Notes under the pieces: model-generated
Seen by the model: only the letters and a program-made list of their open reading frames with translations
Told to the model about the DNA's origin: nothing
The model's database searches: none
NCBI GenBank assembly: GCA_947440875.1
Contig: CANETG010000008.1
Span: forward strand, 1 to 25,599
Source of the DNA: Bacteriovoracaceae bacterium
Lineage (GTDB): Bacteria > Bdellovibrionota > Bacteriovoracia > Bacteriovoracales > Bacteriovoracaceae
Direction: 5' to 3'
Length of the DNA stretch: 25,599 bases
Part shown: in pieces, positions 1 to 6,945 of the stretch
Numbering within the stretch: position 1 is the first letter of the stretch
How the letters are laid out: each line of letters begins with the position of its first letter
Program-made: the position numbers and the translations under genes

Positions 1-377
1 GACTTATCTTCTCTGAGACTTCTACTACTAACCACGACACACTCAAGCGCGCAGCTGCTGTAGAACAGTACCTCGTTGTTGAGATGGCGAAACAGGTTCA
101 AGGTCGTTTTGGTCTTTCAGCTGAACGTTCCCTGAAAGTTGCTAAAGCTGCTAACCACTTCCGCAAGTACTCTACTTCAAGAGCTCTTACTGCTGAAGAT
201 ACTAACGCTTACTCTTCTGAGATCGTCGGCGCTGATATCAAGGCCATCGAAAAAGCTTACGAAGGTGTGATGAAAGGTGACTCCGCTGCTTACAAGTCAG
301 TCCTTGCTAAAGCTGCTGCGAAGAACGAAGTTTCTCCAGAGAAGATGTCTTCAATCATCTCTGAACTCTTCCTCTAA
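1..377 (+). CDS. C-terminal part of an unrecognised, probably highly expressed protein (5' end outside window)
   Basis: An open frame enters from the left edge (first full codon at base 3) and runs to TAA at 375-377, about 124 residues. An internal ATG at 84 lies inside the continuing frame and has no clear Shine-Dalgarno, so I treat the gene as truncated by the window rather than starting there. The residues visible are Ala/Ser/Lys-rich and look mainly helical, with no Cys, no membrane segment and no motif I recognise. Codons are dominated by GCT, GTT, TCT, AAC and CTT, unlike most neighbours, which suggests strong expression (inference). It is followed closely by a rho-independent terminator, so it ends its transcript. 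Function unknown. Confidence 0.75.
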   Translation, partial: LIFSETSTTNHDTLKRAAAVEQYLVVEMAKQVQGRFGLSAERSLKVAKAANHFRKYSTSRALTAEDTNAYSSEIVGADIKAIEKAYEGVMKGDSAAYKSVLAKAAAKNEVSPEKMSSIISELFL

Positions 378-401
378 GATTTCAAGCTAGATTTAAATGA
401 A

Positions 402-429
402 AAGGCCACCCAACGGTGGCCTTTTTATT
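402..429. terminator. Bidirectional rho-independent terminator
   Basis: A perfect 9-bp stem (AAGGCCACC at 402-410 with GGTGGCCTT at 415-423) closes a 4-nt CAAC loop. A T-rich tract follows on the plus strand and an A-rich stretch precedes it, so it can also serve the minus-strand gene that ends at 430. It sits exactly between two convergent genes. Confidence 0.9.
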
Positions 430-1344
430 TTAGATAAGATTTTTACAGCCCGGGGAAACCTCGGCTTTCTTCGACCGCAAACATTTAAGAACCATCCCAT
501 CTTTCATCGGAGCCTTCGCACAAAGTTTTAAGCGATCAGCTTCACAGGCGTTGACCATCTTGTTCACATTGCCTTCCATGACGACGCGGTACTGGCGGCA
601 AGCATTCGTGAGGTGCTGATCATTCACCGTAAGACAGCGAACTTGAGCGTTGGGCGTAATTCCTGGTTCGCAGTGTCTTTTGAGGTCTTTGTAGCAAGGG
701 TTCGAAATCATCTTTGTTTGCTCTTCAGAAACGACCTTCTTGCACGCCGGCGAGAGTGCGGTGAGTTTCTTATGAAGGCAATCATGGGACTCAACAAACT
801 TGACCTGAGTAGGACAAAATTTTTCTTGGTCATCGTAGCAAGGATTTGAAGCTTTCATTTTTTTTTCAATATTCGTTACATTGTTTTGGCAGAATTTTGA
901 GAGCTTCGATTTGTTACGGATGAGGCACTTATTGATTGATCCATCTGGGCCCGATACTTCTTTGTAGCAAGTATTGACGATGTCCAGAGCGCACTGATTT
1001 TTCACAATAAGATTCCCTTTCTTCGATTGGAAATCGCGAGCACAACTCGCTGACAGGCGCGCTTCATTTTTCAGAATGCAGTACTCCACTTTCGATGGAT
1101 CAACGTCGGAGCAAAAATCAGCGAGATCAGAAAAACAGGGATTCTTGGAAGTGGTTTTTTGGACGAAAGCTCTCATCTCCTGCTTGCACGCGGAGGTGAG
1201 CTCGATTTCGTGATCCTTGAGGCAAAGATAGACCTGATTTTTTCCTGGATCGATCCCACCGCAAAGTCTGTCCGCATCTTTTTTGCAATCATTGGCAAAA
1301 GAAATGGAAGGAATGAGTACCAAGAGGAGGATGAAAGATTTCAT
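430..1344 (-). CDS. Exported Cys-rich GLG1-repeat protein (six repeats)
   Basis: 304 residues with a clear signal peptide (Lys2, hydrophobic core about 4-14, likely cleavage after SFA near residue 17). The rest is six tandem repeats of about 45-52 residues, each with the pattern C-x(3)-D-x(3)-C, a gap, then C-L and a final L-(S/T)-x-x-C, i.e. four cysteines per repeat. This is the Cys-rich GLG1 (Golgi apparatus protein 1) repeat layout, known from eukaryotic GLG1 and scattered bacterial secreted proteins. Cysteines are evenly paired, which fits disulphide bonding in the periplasm or outside. Molecular role unknown. The ATG lies 6 nt after the stop of the small lipoprotein gene upstream, so the two are probably co-transcribed and translationally coupled. 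Confidence 0.85.
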   Translation of the reverse strand: MKSFILLLVLIPSISFANDCKKDADRLCGGIDPGKNQVYLCLKDHEIELTSACKQEMRAFVQKTTSKNPCFSDLADFCSDVDPSKVEYCILKNEARLSASCARDFQSKKGNLIVKNQCALDIVNTCYKEVSGPDGSINKCLIRNKSKLSKFCQNNVTNIEKKMKASNPCYDDQEKFCPTQVKFVESHDCLHKKLTALSPACKKVVSEEQTKMISNPCYKDLKRHCEPGITPNAQVRCLTVNDQHLTNACRQYRVVMEGNVNKMVNACEADRLKLCAKAPMKDGMVLKCLRSKKAEVSPGCKNLI

Positions 1345-1350
1345 ATGATC

Positions 1351-1512
1351 TTACTGCTTCTTTTCTTCAGTCATTTTTTTACAACTAGCGTCCGAGCATT
1401 CAGTTTTCATTTGTTTGCAGCAAGATTTTGATTCTTTATTGCAGCAATCTTTCTTAGAAGCACAAGAAACAGTCAGCAGTCCGGAGAGCACGACGAGGGA
1501 GAGAAATTTCAT
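1351..1512 (-). CDS. 53-aa Cys-rich lipoprotein
   Basis: A short gene with ATG at 1512 and TAA at 1351-1353. AAGGA lies 5 nt before the ATG, a good ribosome-binding site. The peptide has a lysine, a hydrophobic stretch and an L-T-V-S-C lipobox, giving a lipidated Cys17. After the lipobox it is almost entirely charged/polar with further Cys at 23, 24, 31, 32, 39 and 44 (two CC pairs). I do not recognise a family. The Cys/Lys-rich tail could bind metal or form disulphides, an inference only. It is the first gene of a two-gene unit with the GLG1-repeat protein, 6 nt downstream. Confidence 0.75.
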   Translation of the reverse strand: MKFLSLVVLSGLLTVSCASKKDCCNKESKSCCKQMKTECSDASCKKMTEEKKQ

Positions 1513-1540
1513 GGGAGTCCTTTTTAAGGTTTGTGATTCG

Positions 1541-1569
1541 ATTATAATGGGATTTGAAACTTGCTACAA
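1541..1569 (-). promoter_or_regulatory. Predicted promoter for the Cys-rich lipoprotein unit
   Basis: On the minus strand TATAAT (plus 1541-1546) is preceded after 17 nt by TTGTAG (plus 1564-1569). The AT-rich core ATTATAAT is self-complementary, so the haemoglobin gene on the other strand could share this region, but no good plus-strand -35 is seen. Confidence 0.5.
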
Positions 1570-1583
1570 TTACGGAGTGGTTG

Positions 1584-1973
1584 ATGGATTCTGTCGGAAC
1601 ATCACTTTTTGAGCGCCTCGGCGGAGAAGAAAAGCTCACGGAACTCGTGAAAACTTTCTACCACGTCATGGCAACTGACCCAATGGCGAAGGAATGTTTT
1701 GCCACTCACGCCGGAAAAGATGTCACTGAGTCGACGGAAAAATTAACGATGTTCCTCTCTGGCATCATGGGTGGGCCACCCGCGTATCACGACAAGTACG
1801 GACATCCCAGACTCAGAATGAGGCACGCGCCGTTTGCCATCGGTGAAAAAGAAGCCAACCAGTGGCTCTACTGTATGCTGAAGGCGATGGATGAGGTAAA
1901 GATTGAACGTGGTATTCAAGGGGAGATCATTCCGTATTTTAAACAAGTGGCGGAGTTTCTGCGGAATCGGTGA
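1584..1973 (+). CDS. glbO: Group 2 truncated haemoglobin (trHbO-type)
   Basis: 129 residues from the ATG at 1584. GGAG at 1574-1577 with 6-nt spacing supports this start over an in-frame TTG at 1554 that would add ten unlikely residues. The whole chain is one 2/2 globin domain. Visible hallmarks are the F-E-R-L-G-G-E N-terminus, the G-H-P-R-L-R-M-R-H segment carrying the proximal haem histidine (F8), and the downstream N-Q-W-L-Y-C-M helix with the Trp G8 typical of group 2. Group 2 members bind O2 tightly and are linked to NO/peroxide chemistry or oxygen delivery to respiratory chains; the specific role here is not shown by the sequence. It converges with the QEGLA-motif gene, 27 nt apart. 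Confidence 0.92.
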   Translation: MDSVGTSLFERLGGEEKLTELVKTFYHVMATDPMAKECFATHAGKDVTESTEKLTMFLSGIMGGPPAYHDKYGHPRLRMRHAPFAIGEKEANQWLYCMLKAMDEVKIERGIQGEIIPYFKQVAEFLRNR

Positions 1974-2000
1974 TTATTTTTTTGTCGGCGAAGCCTCTCG

Positions 2001-3191
2001 TTACAAAAACCCCTGATGAAACAAACTAAACGACAGCTCTTTCAATTTCTTAAGTCTCTCCTCAACATCTTTGGTCTGAAGTCCCGCCGGAAAATATTTA
2101 ATCTGCGGCTTAATTTCATTTTTGTGATCAAGAAGAACCAGATGCTCTTCGAAGGACATTTTCCCCGCCCAAAGAGACCGTAAATCCGCTTTAAAAAAAT
2201 GCAAATGATAGAGAAGCTCGATCATTCCGTGAAGATAGAGAAGCTCTTTGGTGAAGGCAAATCCTCCTTCGAGAGGGACCCCCCGAAAAACTCGCAGAGC
2301 AAGTTTAAAGGCATCAAGGTCTTCCATTTCGTGATGCCTAAGATAAGCATACACATCATTGATCGGAGATCCTTTTTCCGCCATCGACGTTGCTAGATGC
2401 CTTAGCACCACGCGGTTCCATCTTTCGGGTGTTAAACACCCGGTGATAATTTCGGTCAGCAGTGCCAAGCCTTCTTGGAGAAAGGTCGTTCGCGGGGCCC
2501 AGGTGCCGAGCCAAAGATGATCCGGTTGAGCGGCTCCATTGAGAGATGTTCCTAAATGAACCCAGCCCTCGTGAACCAGAAACACTTCAAGTTGTTTGTG
2601 CGAGTAGTTTTTATTCGGGTTGAGCTTTAGTGTTCTTCTTCCGGAAGAAGAATCGGACAAGAGAGACGTACTTGCCTTCACTTCAAAATCATCCGGATGA
2701 AAAACGTCGCACAGTTTTCCACGAAGAAAATCCATTCCCGCAGACGCCTCAAAACCTTTTACGCCTAAATCGGGTCGAGTGAACGAAGGCATTTGCTCGA
2801 GGAAATAAAGAAAAGCATTATTCTTTGCCATCTTGTGAGACGACCCATAAAGCTTTACGGAGCAATCATAAAACATCGGCGTATCAAAATTTTCCATCAT
2901 GGTGAGGAGCGTGTGATAGTCCTGAATCCTTTGCGTGAAAATTCGTTTGATGAGAAGTGAAAGATCACTCCGTGCGAGATCCTCCATGAACGCATCCATC
3001 GCGCCCCTTTTGGTGGGCACATCGACGGGGAAGGGGAGACTCACGTCTTCAAGTTGGGAGATGAAACTTTTATGCTGGGGAAAAATTTGATTGAGAGTTT
3101 TCAGCGGAAAACGAGGATGACCAAGAAAGCTTAAGTCTTTTGCTATGTCTTTTAGCCTTAAGGAAAAATTCCTAAGTTCATTTTGTTCCAT
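2001..3191 (-). CDS. DUF1704 / QEGLA-motif zinc metalloprotein
   Basis: 396 residues, cytosolic (no signal peptide or TM). The C-terminal half has H-E-G-W-V-H at 207-212 (HExxxH), the L-Q-E-G-L-A signature around 239-243 and a conserved acidic residue shortly after (E247). This combination defines the DUF1704 family, annotated in bacteria as 'flavohemoglobin expression-modulating QEGLA motif protein' and related to the eukaryotic MATCAP/KIAA0895 tyrosine carboxypeptidases, in which HExxxH binds Zn. The N-terminal 150 residues are helical and less conserved. By family analogy it is a metallopeptidase, but its bacterial substrate is unknown. Its tail-to-tail position with a globin gene echoes the family name but does not prove a link. 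Confidence 0.82.
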   Translation of the reverse strand: MEQNELRNFSLRLKDIAKDLSFLGHPRFPLKTLNQIFPQHKSFISQLEDVSLPFPVDVPTKRGAMDAFMEDLARSDLSLLIKRIFTQRIQDYHTLLTMMENFDTPMFYDCSVKLYGSSHKMAKNNAFLYFLEQMPSFTRPDLGVKGFEASAGMDFLRGKLCDVFHPDDFEVKASTSLLSDSSSGRRTLKLNPNKNYSHKQLEVFLVHEGWVHLGTSLNGAAQPDHLWLGTWAPRTTFLQEGLALLTEIITGCLTPERWNRVVLRHLATSMAEKGSPINDVYAYLRHHEMEDLDAFKLALRVFRGVPLEGGFAFTKELLYLHGMIELLYHLHFFKADLRSLWAGKMSFEEHLVLLDHKNEIKPQIKYFPAGLQTKDVEERLKKLKELSFSLFHQGFL

Positions 3192-3267
3192 GCTTTCCCA
3201 TCGGTAAGCCTCAATCTAAACTCATGGTTTTTCATAAGAGATATTTCTTGCCTAACACGTCGTGTCC

Positions 3268-3295
3268 TTGAGGGAAAAGGCGACTGTCTTACAAT
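3268..3295 (+). promoter_or_regulatory. Predicted promoter, possibly giving a leaderless mRNA
   Basis: TTGAGG (3268-3273), 16 nt, TACAAT (3290-3295), then only 6 nt before the ATG at 3302. Initiation 7 nt after the -10 would fall on the A of the start codon. The nearby GGAG ends 1 nt before the ATG, too close to act as a normal ribosome-binding site. Confidence 0.45.
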
Positions 3296-3301
3296 CGGAG
3301 T

Positions 3302-4129
3302 ATGAGAAAAATATTCATTCTATTTCTTGCCCTCTCTACTCCTGCCATTGCTTGCAAACTCCCACTCAAAACGAAGCTCGTCATCGGGTGCACTTATAAG
3401 TGCGGAATTGACTACAAACTGCGACTCAATCTTTCTGCGTGGGCGCTTGGCCACAAAATCGAAATTGTCGATCTTCGCGATCTTGGCCCGCTGGAAGTTG
3501 CACTGACGAAAGTGGATGCGGTCGTGATGCCGGGTGGAGCGGATATCAATCCCGATTATTACTCCGACAGTGTCACTCGGGAATTGCGAGAGTATCTTCA
3601 GGCGAATCGTGGTCTTGCAAATGTAAATGCTGAGAGCAATCTCCGCGATCCTTTTGAGTATTCCTTTATTCGCACGTACCTGGGCAATGAGAAAAACTCT
3701 GAGCTTCCACTTCTAGGAATTTGTCGTGGCATGCAGATGATGACCGTGGGTCAGGGGGTTCCCCTTTACCTCGATATCAAAACCGAGTTAGGAATTAAAA
3801 ATCGCCGCTATCTCTTTGACCGCATTCACCTCGAAAAAAATTCACTCCTCGATGACATTTACCGCAACGACACATTCAAGGGTTTTAAGCTTCATCACCA
3901 AGGCCTAAGGGTCCCGTATTACCTTGAAAATGAATCTGATTATCCCAATATGAAAGTCACTGCCTGGTCCAATGACGGAAGAATCGCCGAAGGTATTGAG
4001 TATCTCAATCGTCCCGCCCTTGGTGTCCAATATCATCCCGAAAAATCACTCACAAGCACGGCCGCTCCTGTTTTCCGCTGGCTCCTGACTCGGGCGTGTG
4101 AGTACAAAACTGCAAAGGTAGTCCCATGA
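3302..4129 (+). CDS. Exported class I glutamine-amidotransferase-fold hydrolase (peptidase C26 family)
   Basis: 275 residues. The N-terminus is a signal sequence ending A-I-A-C (Cys18), so the protein is exported and may be a lipoprotein, although the lipobox is not ideal. The body is a class I GATase fold of the gamma-glutamyl-gamma-aminobutyrate hydrolase (PuuD-like) type: P-G-G-A-D-I-N-P at 77-84, nucleophile elbow G-I-C-R-G-M-Q with Cys141, and Q-Y-H-P-E-K with His245 and Glu247 completing the triad. The known family cleaves gamma-glutamyl bonds in the cytosol; an exported version suggests gamma-glutamyl peptides or cell-wall material outside, which is inference. The stop overlaps the start of the metallopeptidase gene (ATGA), indicating one operon. 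Confidence 0.88.
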   Translation: MRKIFILFLALSTPAIACKLPLKTKLVIGCTYKCGIDYKLRLNLSAWALGHKIEIVDLRDLGPLEVALTKVDAVVMPGGADINPDYYSDSVTRELREYLQANRGLANVNAESNLRDPFEYSFIRTYLGNEKNSELPLLGICRGMQMMTVGQGVPLYLDIKTELGIKNRRYLFDRIHLEKNSLLDDIYRNDTFKGFKLHHQGLRVPYYLENESDYPNMKVTAWSNDGRIAEGIEYLNRPALGVQYHPEKSLTSTAAPVFRWLLTRACEYKTAKVVP

Positions 4130-5466
4130 AAAAAATTTTTTCACTCGCGTTTTTTCTCTCAACTTCCGCGTTTGCCAATCTACATCTGGCGCCTCCCGAT
4201 TTTGAAGTGAAGTGGGGGAGAGCGGTCTTCGTTGACATTAAAGAAGCTTCTTACAATCTAACCTTCGACGTCGAATCGAAAGTGGCAACAGTCCAGTCAC
4301 GGATTGTGTTTGAAAATAAAACCGAAGGTCTTCCGATTTTCGATGTCATCCCCAATCCTTATGACATTTGGCTCGATGGAAAAAAAGTCAAATACAGTAA
4401 CGCCAAAGATCCCTACGGACAGGATCTTCGCCTCGTGAACTCTCTGACCACTCCTGGGGCGCATGTTCTCGAATTGAAAAACACACTCTCTGCGAACACT
4501 TCTTTTTCGAGTAGTGGAAAATCTGCCAGTTCAGCGTTTTGGATTCGCGACTTGAAGTACCGTAAGTTTCTTGAGCAGTATCTCCCGACAAACTTCGAGT
4601 ACGATCAGTTCCCAATGACCTTCAACGTAGAAATTAAAGGGAATAAAAAACCTTCGATGGACTTTTACGTTAACGGTGACATCACTCAGACATCTCCCAC
4701 GACGTGGAGGATAAACTACCCGGCCTACTTCACTTCTTCCTCACTCTATTTCCACATGACTCCCAAAGGATCGAAAAGAAGAATCGAAGAGGAATACACA
4801 TCGATCTCTGGAAGAAAATTCAAAATGATCGCTTACTCTGAACCCTATCTCAAAACGAGTGACTTCATGAAGTACTCGAAAGAAATCATGGCGGAACTTG
4901 AAAAAGATTATGGCCCATGGGCGCACTCTTCATGGATCGCTTACGGAACTCTTCCCGGTGGGGGAATGGAGCACTCGGGTGCGACTCAAACCTCGATCGG
5001 TGCCCTTGATCACGAAATGCTTCACTCGTATTTCGCTAAAGGTGTGATGCCCGCCAGTGGAGATGACGGCTGGATGGATGAAGGAATCGCGTCGTGGAGA
5101 GATTACGGATACCAGAGACTTCCTTCTGTGAGCTTCTCAGGATCAAACATCGGTCGCCAATCAGCGTACAAAAGAAACACAGACGACCGTTCGTATGAAT
5201 ACGGACGCGCCTTCTTTGCATACCTTGACTACAGACTTCAGGACATGGGAGGGCTCAAGGCGTTTTTGAGAGGGTATTTCGCGGCCTACAATCAGACGAT
5301 CGTGACGACCGAGCATTTTAAAAATAATCTCGAGTTTTTCTCGGGTCTAGATCTCTCAGCGGATTTTGAGCAGTACATTTGGGGGAAGAACTCTTCCAAT
5401 GGTTCCGTGAAGGCCAATCCCAAGCATCTCCCATTGACCGAACAGCAGTTAAGAAACCTCCTCTAA
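4126..5466 (+). CDS. Secreted M1-family-like zinc aminopeptidase
   Basis: 446 residues with a signal peptide (likely cleavage after SAFA near residue 17). An N-terminal beta-rich domain (about 25-215) resembles the M1 saddle domain, followed by a gluzincin catalytic domain. Motifs: G-G-G-M-E-H-S-G at 278-285 (equivalent of the GxMEN exopeptidase loop), H-E-M-L-H at 296-300 and W-M-D-E-G with Glu319, which gives exactly HExxH-x18-E. It is shorter than classical M1 enzymes (about 600-900 aa) and lacks a long C-terminal helical domain, resembling the M61/short-M1 group. Probable role: degradation of peptides in periplasm or medium. Co-transcribed with the C26-fold hydrolase through a 4-nt overlap. 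Confidence 0.88.
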   Translation: MKKIFSLAFFLSTSAFANLHLAPPDFEVKWGRAVFVDIKEASYNLTFDVESKVATVQSRIVFENKTEGLPIFDVIPNPYDIWLDGKKVKYSNAKDPYGQDLRLVNSLTTPGAHVLELKNTLSANTSFSSSGKSASSAFWIRDLKYRKFLEQYLPTNFEYDQFPMTFNVEIKGNKKPSMDFYVNGDITQTSPTTWRINYPAYFTSSSLYFHMTPKGSKRRIEEEYTSISGRKFKMIAYSEPYLKTSDFMKYSKEIMAELEKDYGPWAHSSWIAYGTLPGGGMEHSGATQTSIGALDHEMLHSYFAKGVMPASGDDGWMDEGIASWRDYGYQRLPSVSFSGSNIGRQSAYKRNTDDRSYEYGRAFFAYLDYRLQDMGGLKAFLRGYFAAYNQTIVTTEHFKNNLEFFSGLDLSADFEQYIWGKNSSNGSVKANPKHLPLTEQQLRNLL

Positions 5467-5484
5467 CCCGATTATTTTATACTA

Positions 5485-5508
5485 AACCCTCGGATTTTCC
5501 CGAGGGTT
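5485..5508. terminator. Hairpin after the hydrolase/peptidase pair
   Basis: Perfect 9-bp stem AACCCTCGG (5485-5493) / CCGAGGGTT (5500-5508) with a 6-nt loop, 18 nt after the stop codon. No T-tract follows, so it is a weak or rho-assisted terminator, or an mRNA 3'-end stabiliser. Part of the sequence (CCCTCGG plus ATTTTC) recurs at about 5558-5571. Confidence 0.55.
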
Positions 5509-5586
5509 GGATGTCTAAAATTTTGCCAGTAGGGTAATAATTCCAAAATCCGTATTTCCCTCGGGATTTTCAATCATTATGGGAAG

Positions 5587-6336
5587 ATGAAATCCTTTCT
5601 TCTCACCACTTTCATGATCCTCATTACCATTTCTTTTGCCCGTAGTGCAGACGAGGAGAGTTGCTGCTTCTGCATCGCGGAAACGACAGACAAATCGACC
5701 ACGTCTGAATGCCAGCGCTGGTTAAGAGAAAATAGCAGTCGATTAGAGTGCACGAAGAAAGTCATTTTTCCTTCCCACCAACAAGTGAGTTTTGAAAAAG
5801 ATTTGAGCTGCCGTAAAGTCACTGCTTTTGGCGCCAATCACGGACTTTCTTATTACTACACCACCGTTTTTCAATTTGCTTCGAAAGCTTCGACTGCCTT
5901 GAGGCCAGTGGAAATTCATTACGATGGATCTACTTGCCTCGTGTTCAACAATGTCTCAGCTATCGAGTCTGAAACCCAAAGACTCTCAATCCGTTTTCCG
6001 AATGTGAGATTTGTTCTTGCAGGAAATCAGAATCAGGGAGTCGTCAGACATATCAACCTCTTCGGTATCGGAGAAAGGCCTAAAGAAATTCAAGGCATGT
6101 CTTCTAAGATGACCGTCGTTGCTCAATCTGGATTTGTGGATGTCACTTATGGTGATTGCAGTAAGAGCAGGGCCGTTTGCAGTTTTAATCGAGGCGACAT
6201 GGGTGCCACGAACGATTCCAATACAAAATTTTGCCAAGATGAATCTCAGACCACTGTGGCCCAGAAATGTTGTGAACCAATAATAGGAAACTGGGGCAGA
6301 TGGAGTGCTCCGGGAATGAACTGCAAAGTGAGATGA
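5587..6336 (+). CDS. Exported Cys-rich protein of unknown function
   Basis: 249 residues beginning with a convincing signal peptide (hydrophobic core about 4-16, cleavage near residue 21). The mature part starts with an acidic patch and a C-C-F-C cluster and has 13 cysteines overall, including a C-terminal C-C pair, fitting a disulphide-rich secreted or periplasmic protein. No catalytic motif, repeat or membrane segment is apparent, and I do not recognise a family. The only purine-rich sequence, GGGAAG, abuts the ATG; CATTAT ends 6 nt before the ATG, so the transcript could start at the start codon. It stands alone, converging with the GNAT gene 24 nt away. Confidence 0.7.
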   Translation: MKSFLLTTFMILITISFARSADEESCCFCIAETTDKSTTSECQRWLRENSSRLECTKKVIFPSHQQVSFEKDLSCRKVTAFGANHGLSYYYTTVFQFASKASTALRPVEIHYDGSTCLVFNNVSAIESETQRLSIRFPNVRFVLAGNQNQGVVRHINLFGIGERPKEIQGMSSKMTVVAQSGFVDVTYGDCSKSRAVCSFNRGDMGATNDSNTKFCQDESQTTVAQKCCEPIIGNWGRWSAPGMNCKVR

Positions 6337-6360
6337 GAATAGCGCACGTTAAAAAACTTT

Positions 6361-6945
6361 TTAGTGACTGCCACCAATCTCCGGAAGGATTGATCGTACT
6401 CTCGACTTAATCATTTCCTCGTTCATTTCGTTGAGTTTTAAAACCATTCTCACACTATCGTGAGACCGAATGACTAAAGGCACACCCTTCTTTTCAATGA
6501 GCTTCATGATGCCCTCATTCTGGGCAAAGAATGTGAAAGAAAATTTCGATACTTTTCGTTCCTTGGCCGCGAGAAATAGCACATCCAAGAGAACGGAGCC
6601 GAGTCCTTTTTTCTGGTAGTCATCGATGATGGTAATCGCCACTTCAGCTTCCTCTCCATCAGATTCGCTCCTCACCATTCTGATCACGCCCACTCCGCGG
6701 TGAGGGGCTTCGGCCTCTTCCACACCGACAGCATAGTGATTAAGGCCATCAAGGGACGTGAGGTAATCGAGTTCTTTTTCAGTGAAGTCACGCTTACTGC
6801 CCATGAAGCGGTTGCGAATACTTTCATGCGACATGTATTTGAGCCCCGCTTGAATGTGAGCGCGATCAGCGGGGGTGAGGCTTGCGATGTGAAATTTCAT
6901 GCCCCGGAGTTCAAAAGTTTTTCTGAATTCGGGGCCGAAAATCAT
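6361..6945 (-). CDS. GNAT-family N-acetyltransferase paired with YcaO
   Basis: 194 residues, soluble. A GNAT core spans about 15-170: an N-terminal helix-turn with R-N-R-F-M, the substrate-side strands (H-Y-A-V-G), then motif A, V-A-I-T-I-I-D-D-Y-Q-K-K-G-L-G-S, whose Q-K-K-G-L-G matches the acetyl-CoA pyrophosphate loop (Q/R-x-x-G-x-G/A). It resembles the acetyltransferase domain of Pat-like protein acetylases, but no nucleotide-binding or ACS-like domain is attached. Its ATG overlaps the ycaO stop by 4 nt (ATGA), so the two are translationally coupled. Substrate unknown; a role alongside YcaO in modifying a ribosomal or other protein is inference. Confidence 0.85.
   Translation of the reverse strand: MIFGPEFRKTFELRGMKFHIASLTPADRAHIQAGLKYMSHESIRNRFMGSKRDFTEKELDYLTSLDGLNHYAVGVEEAEAPHRGVGVIRMVRSESDGEEAEVAITIIDDYQKKGLGSVLLDVLFLAAKERKVSKFSFTFFAQNEGIMKLIEKKGVPLVIRSHDSVRMVLKLNEMNEEMIKSRVRSILPEIGGSH

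Noticed and set aside
1554..1583. Upstream TTG start for the truncated haemoglobin
   Set aside because: ATG 1584 has GGAG at 6-nt spacing, and the added residues have no counterpart in group 2 globins.
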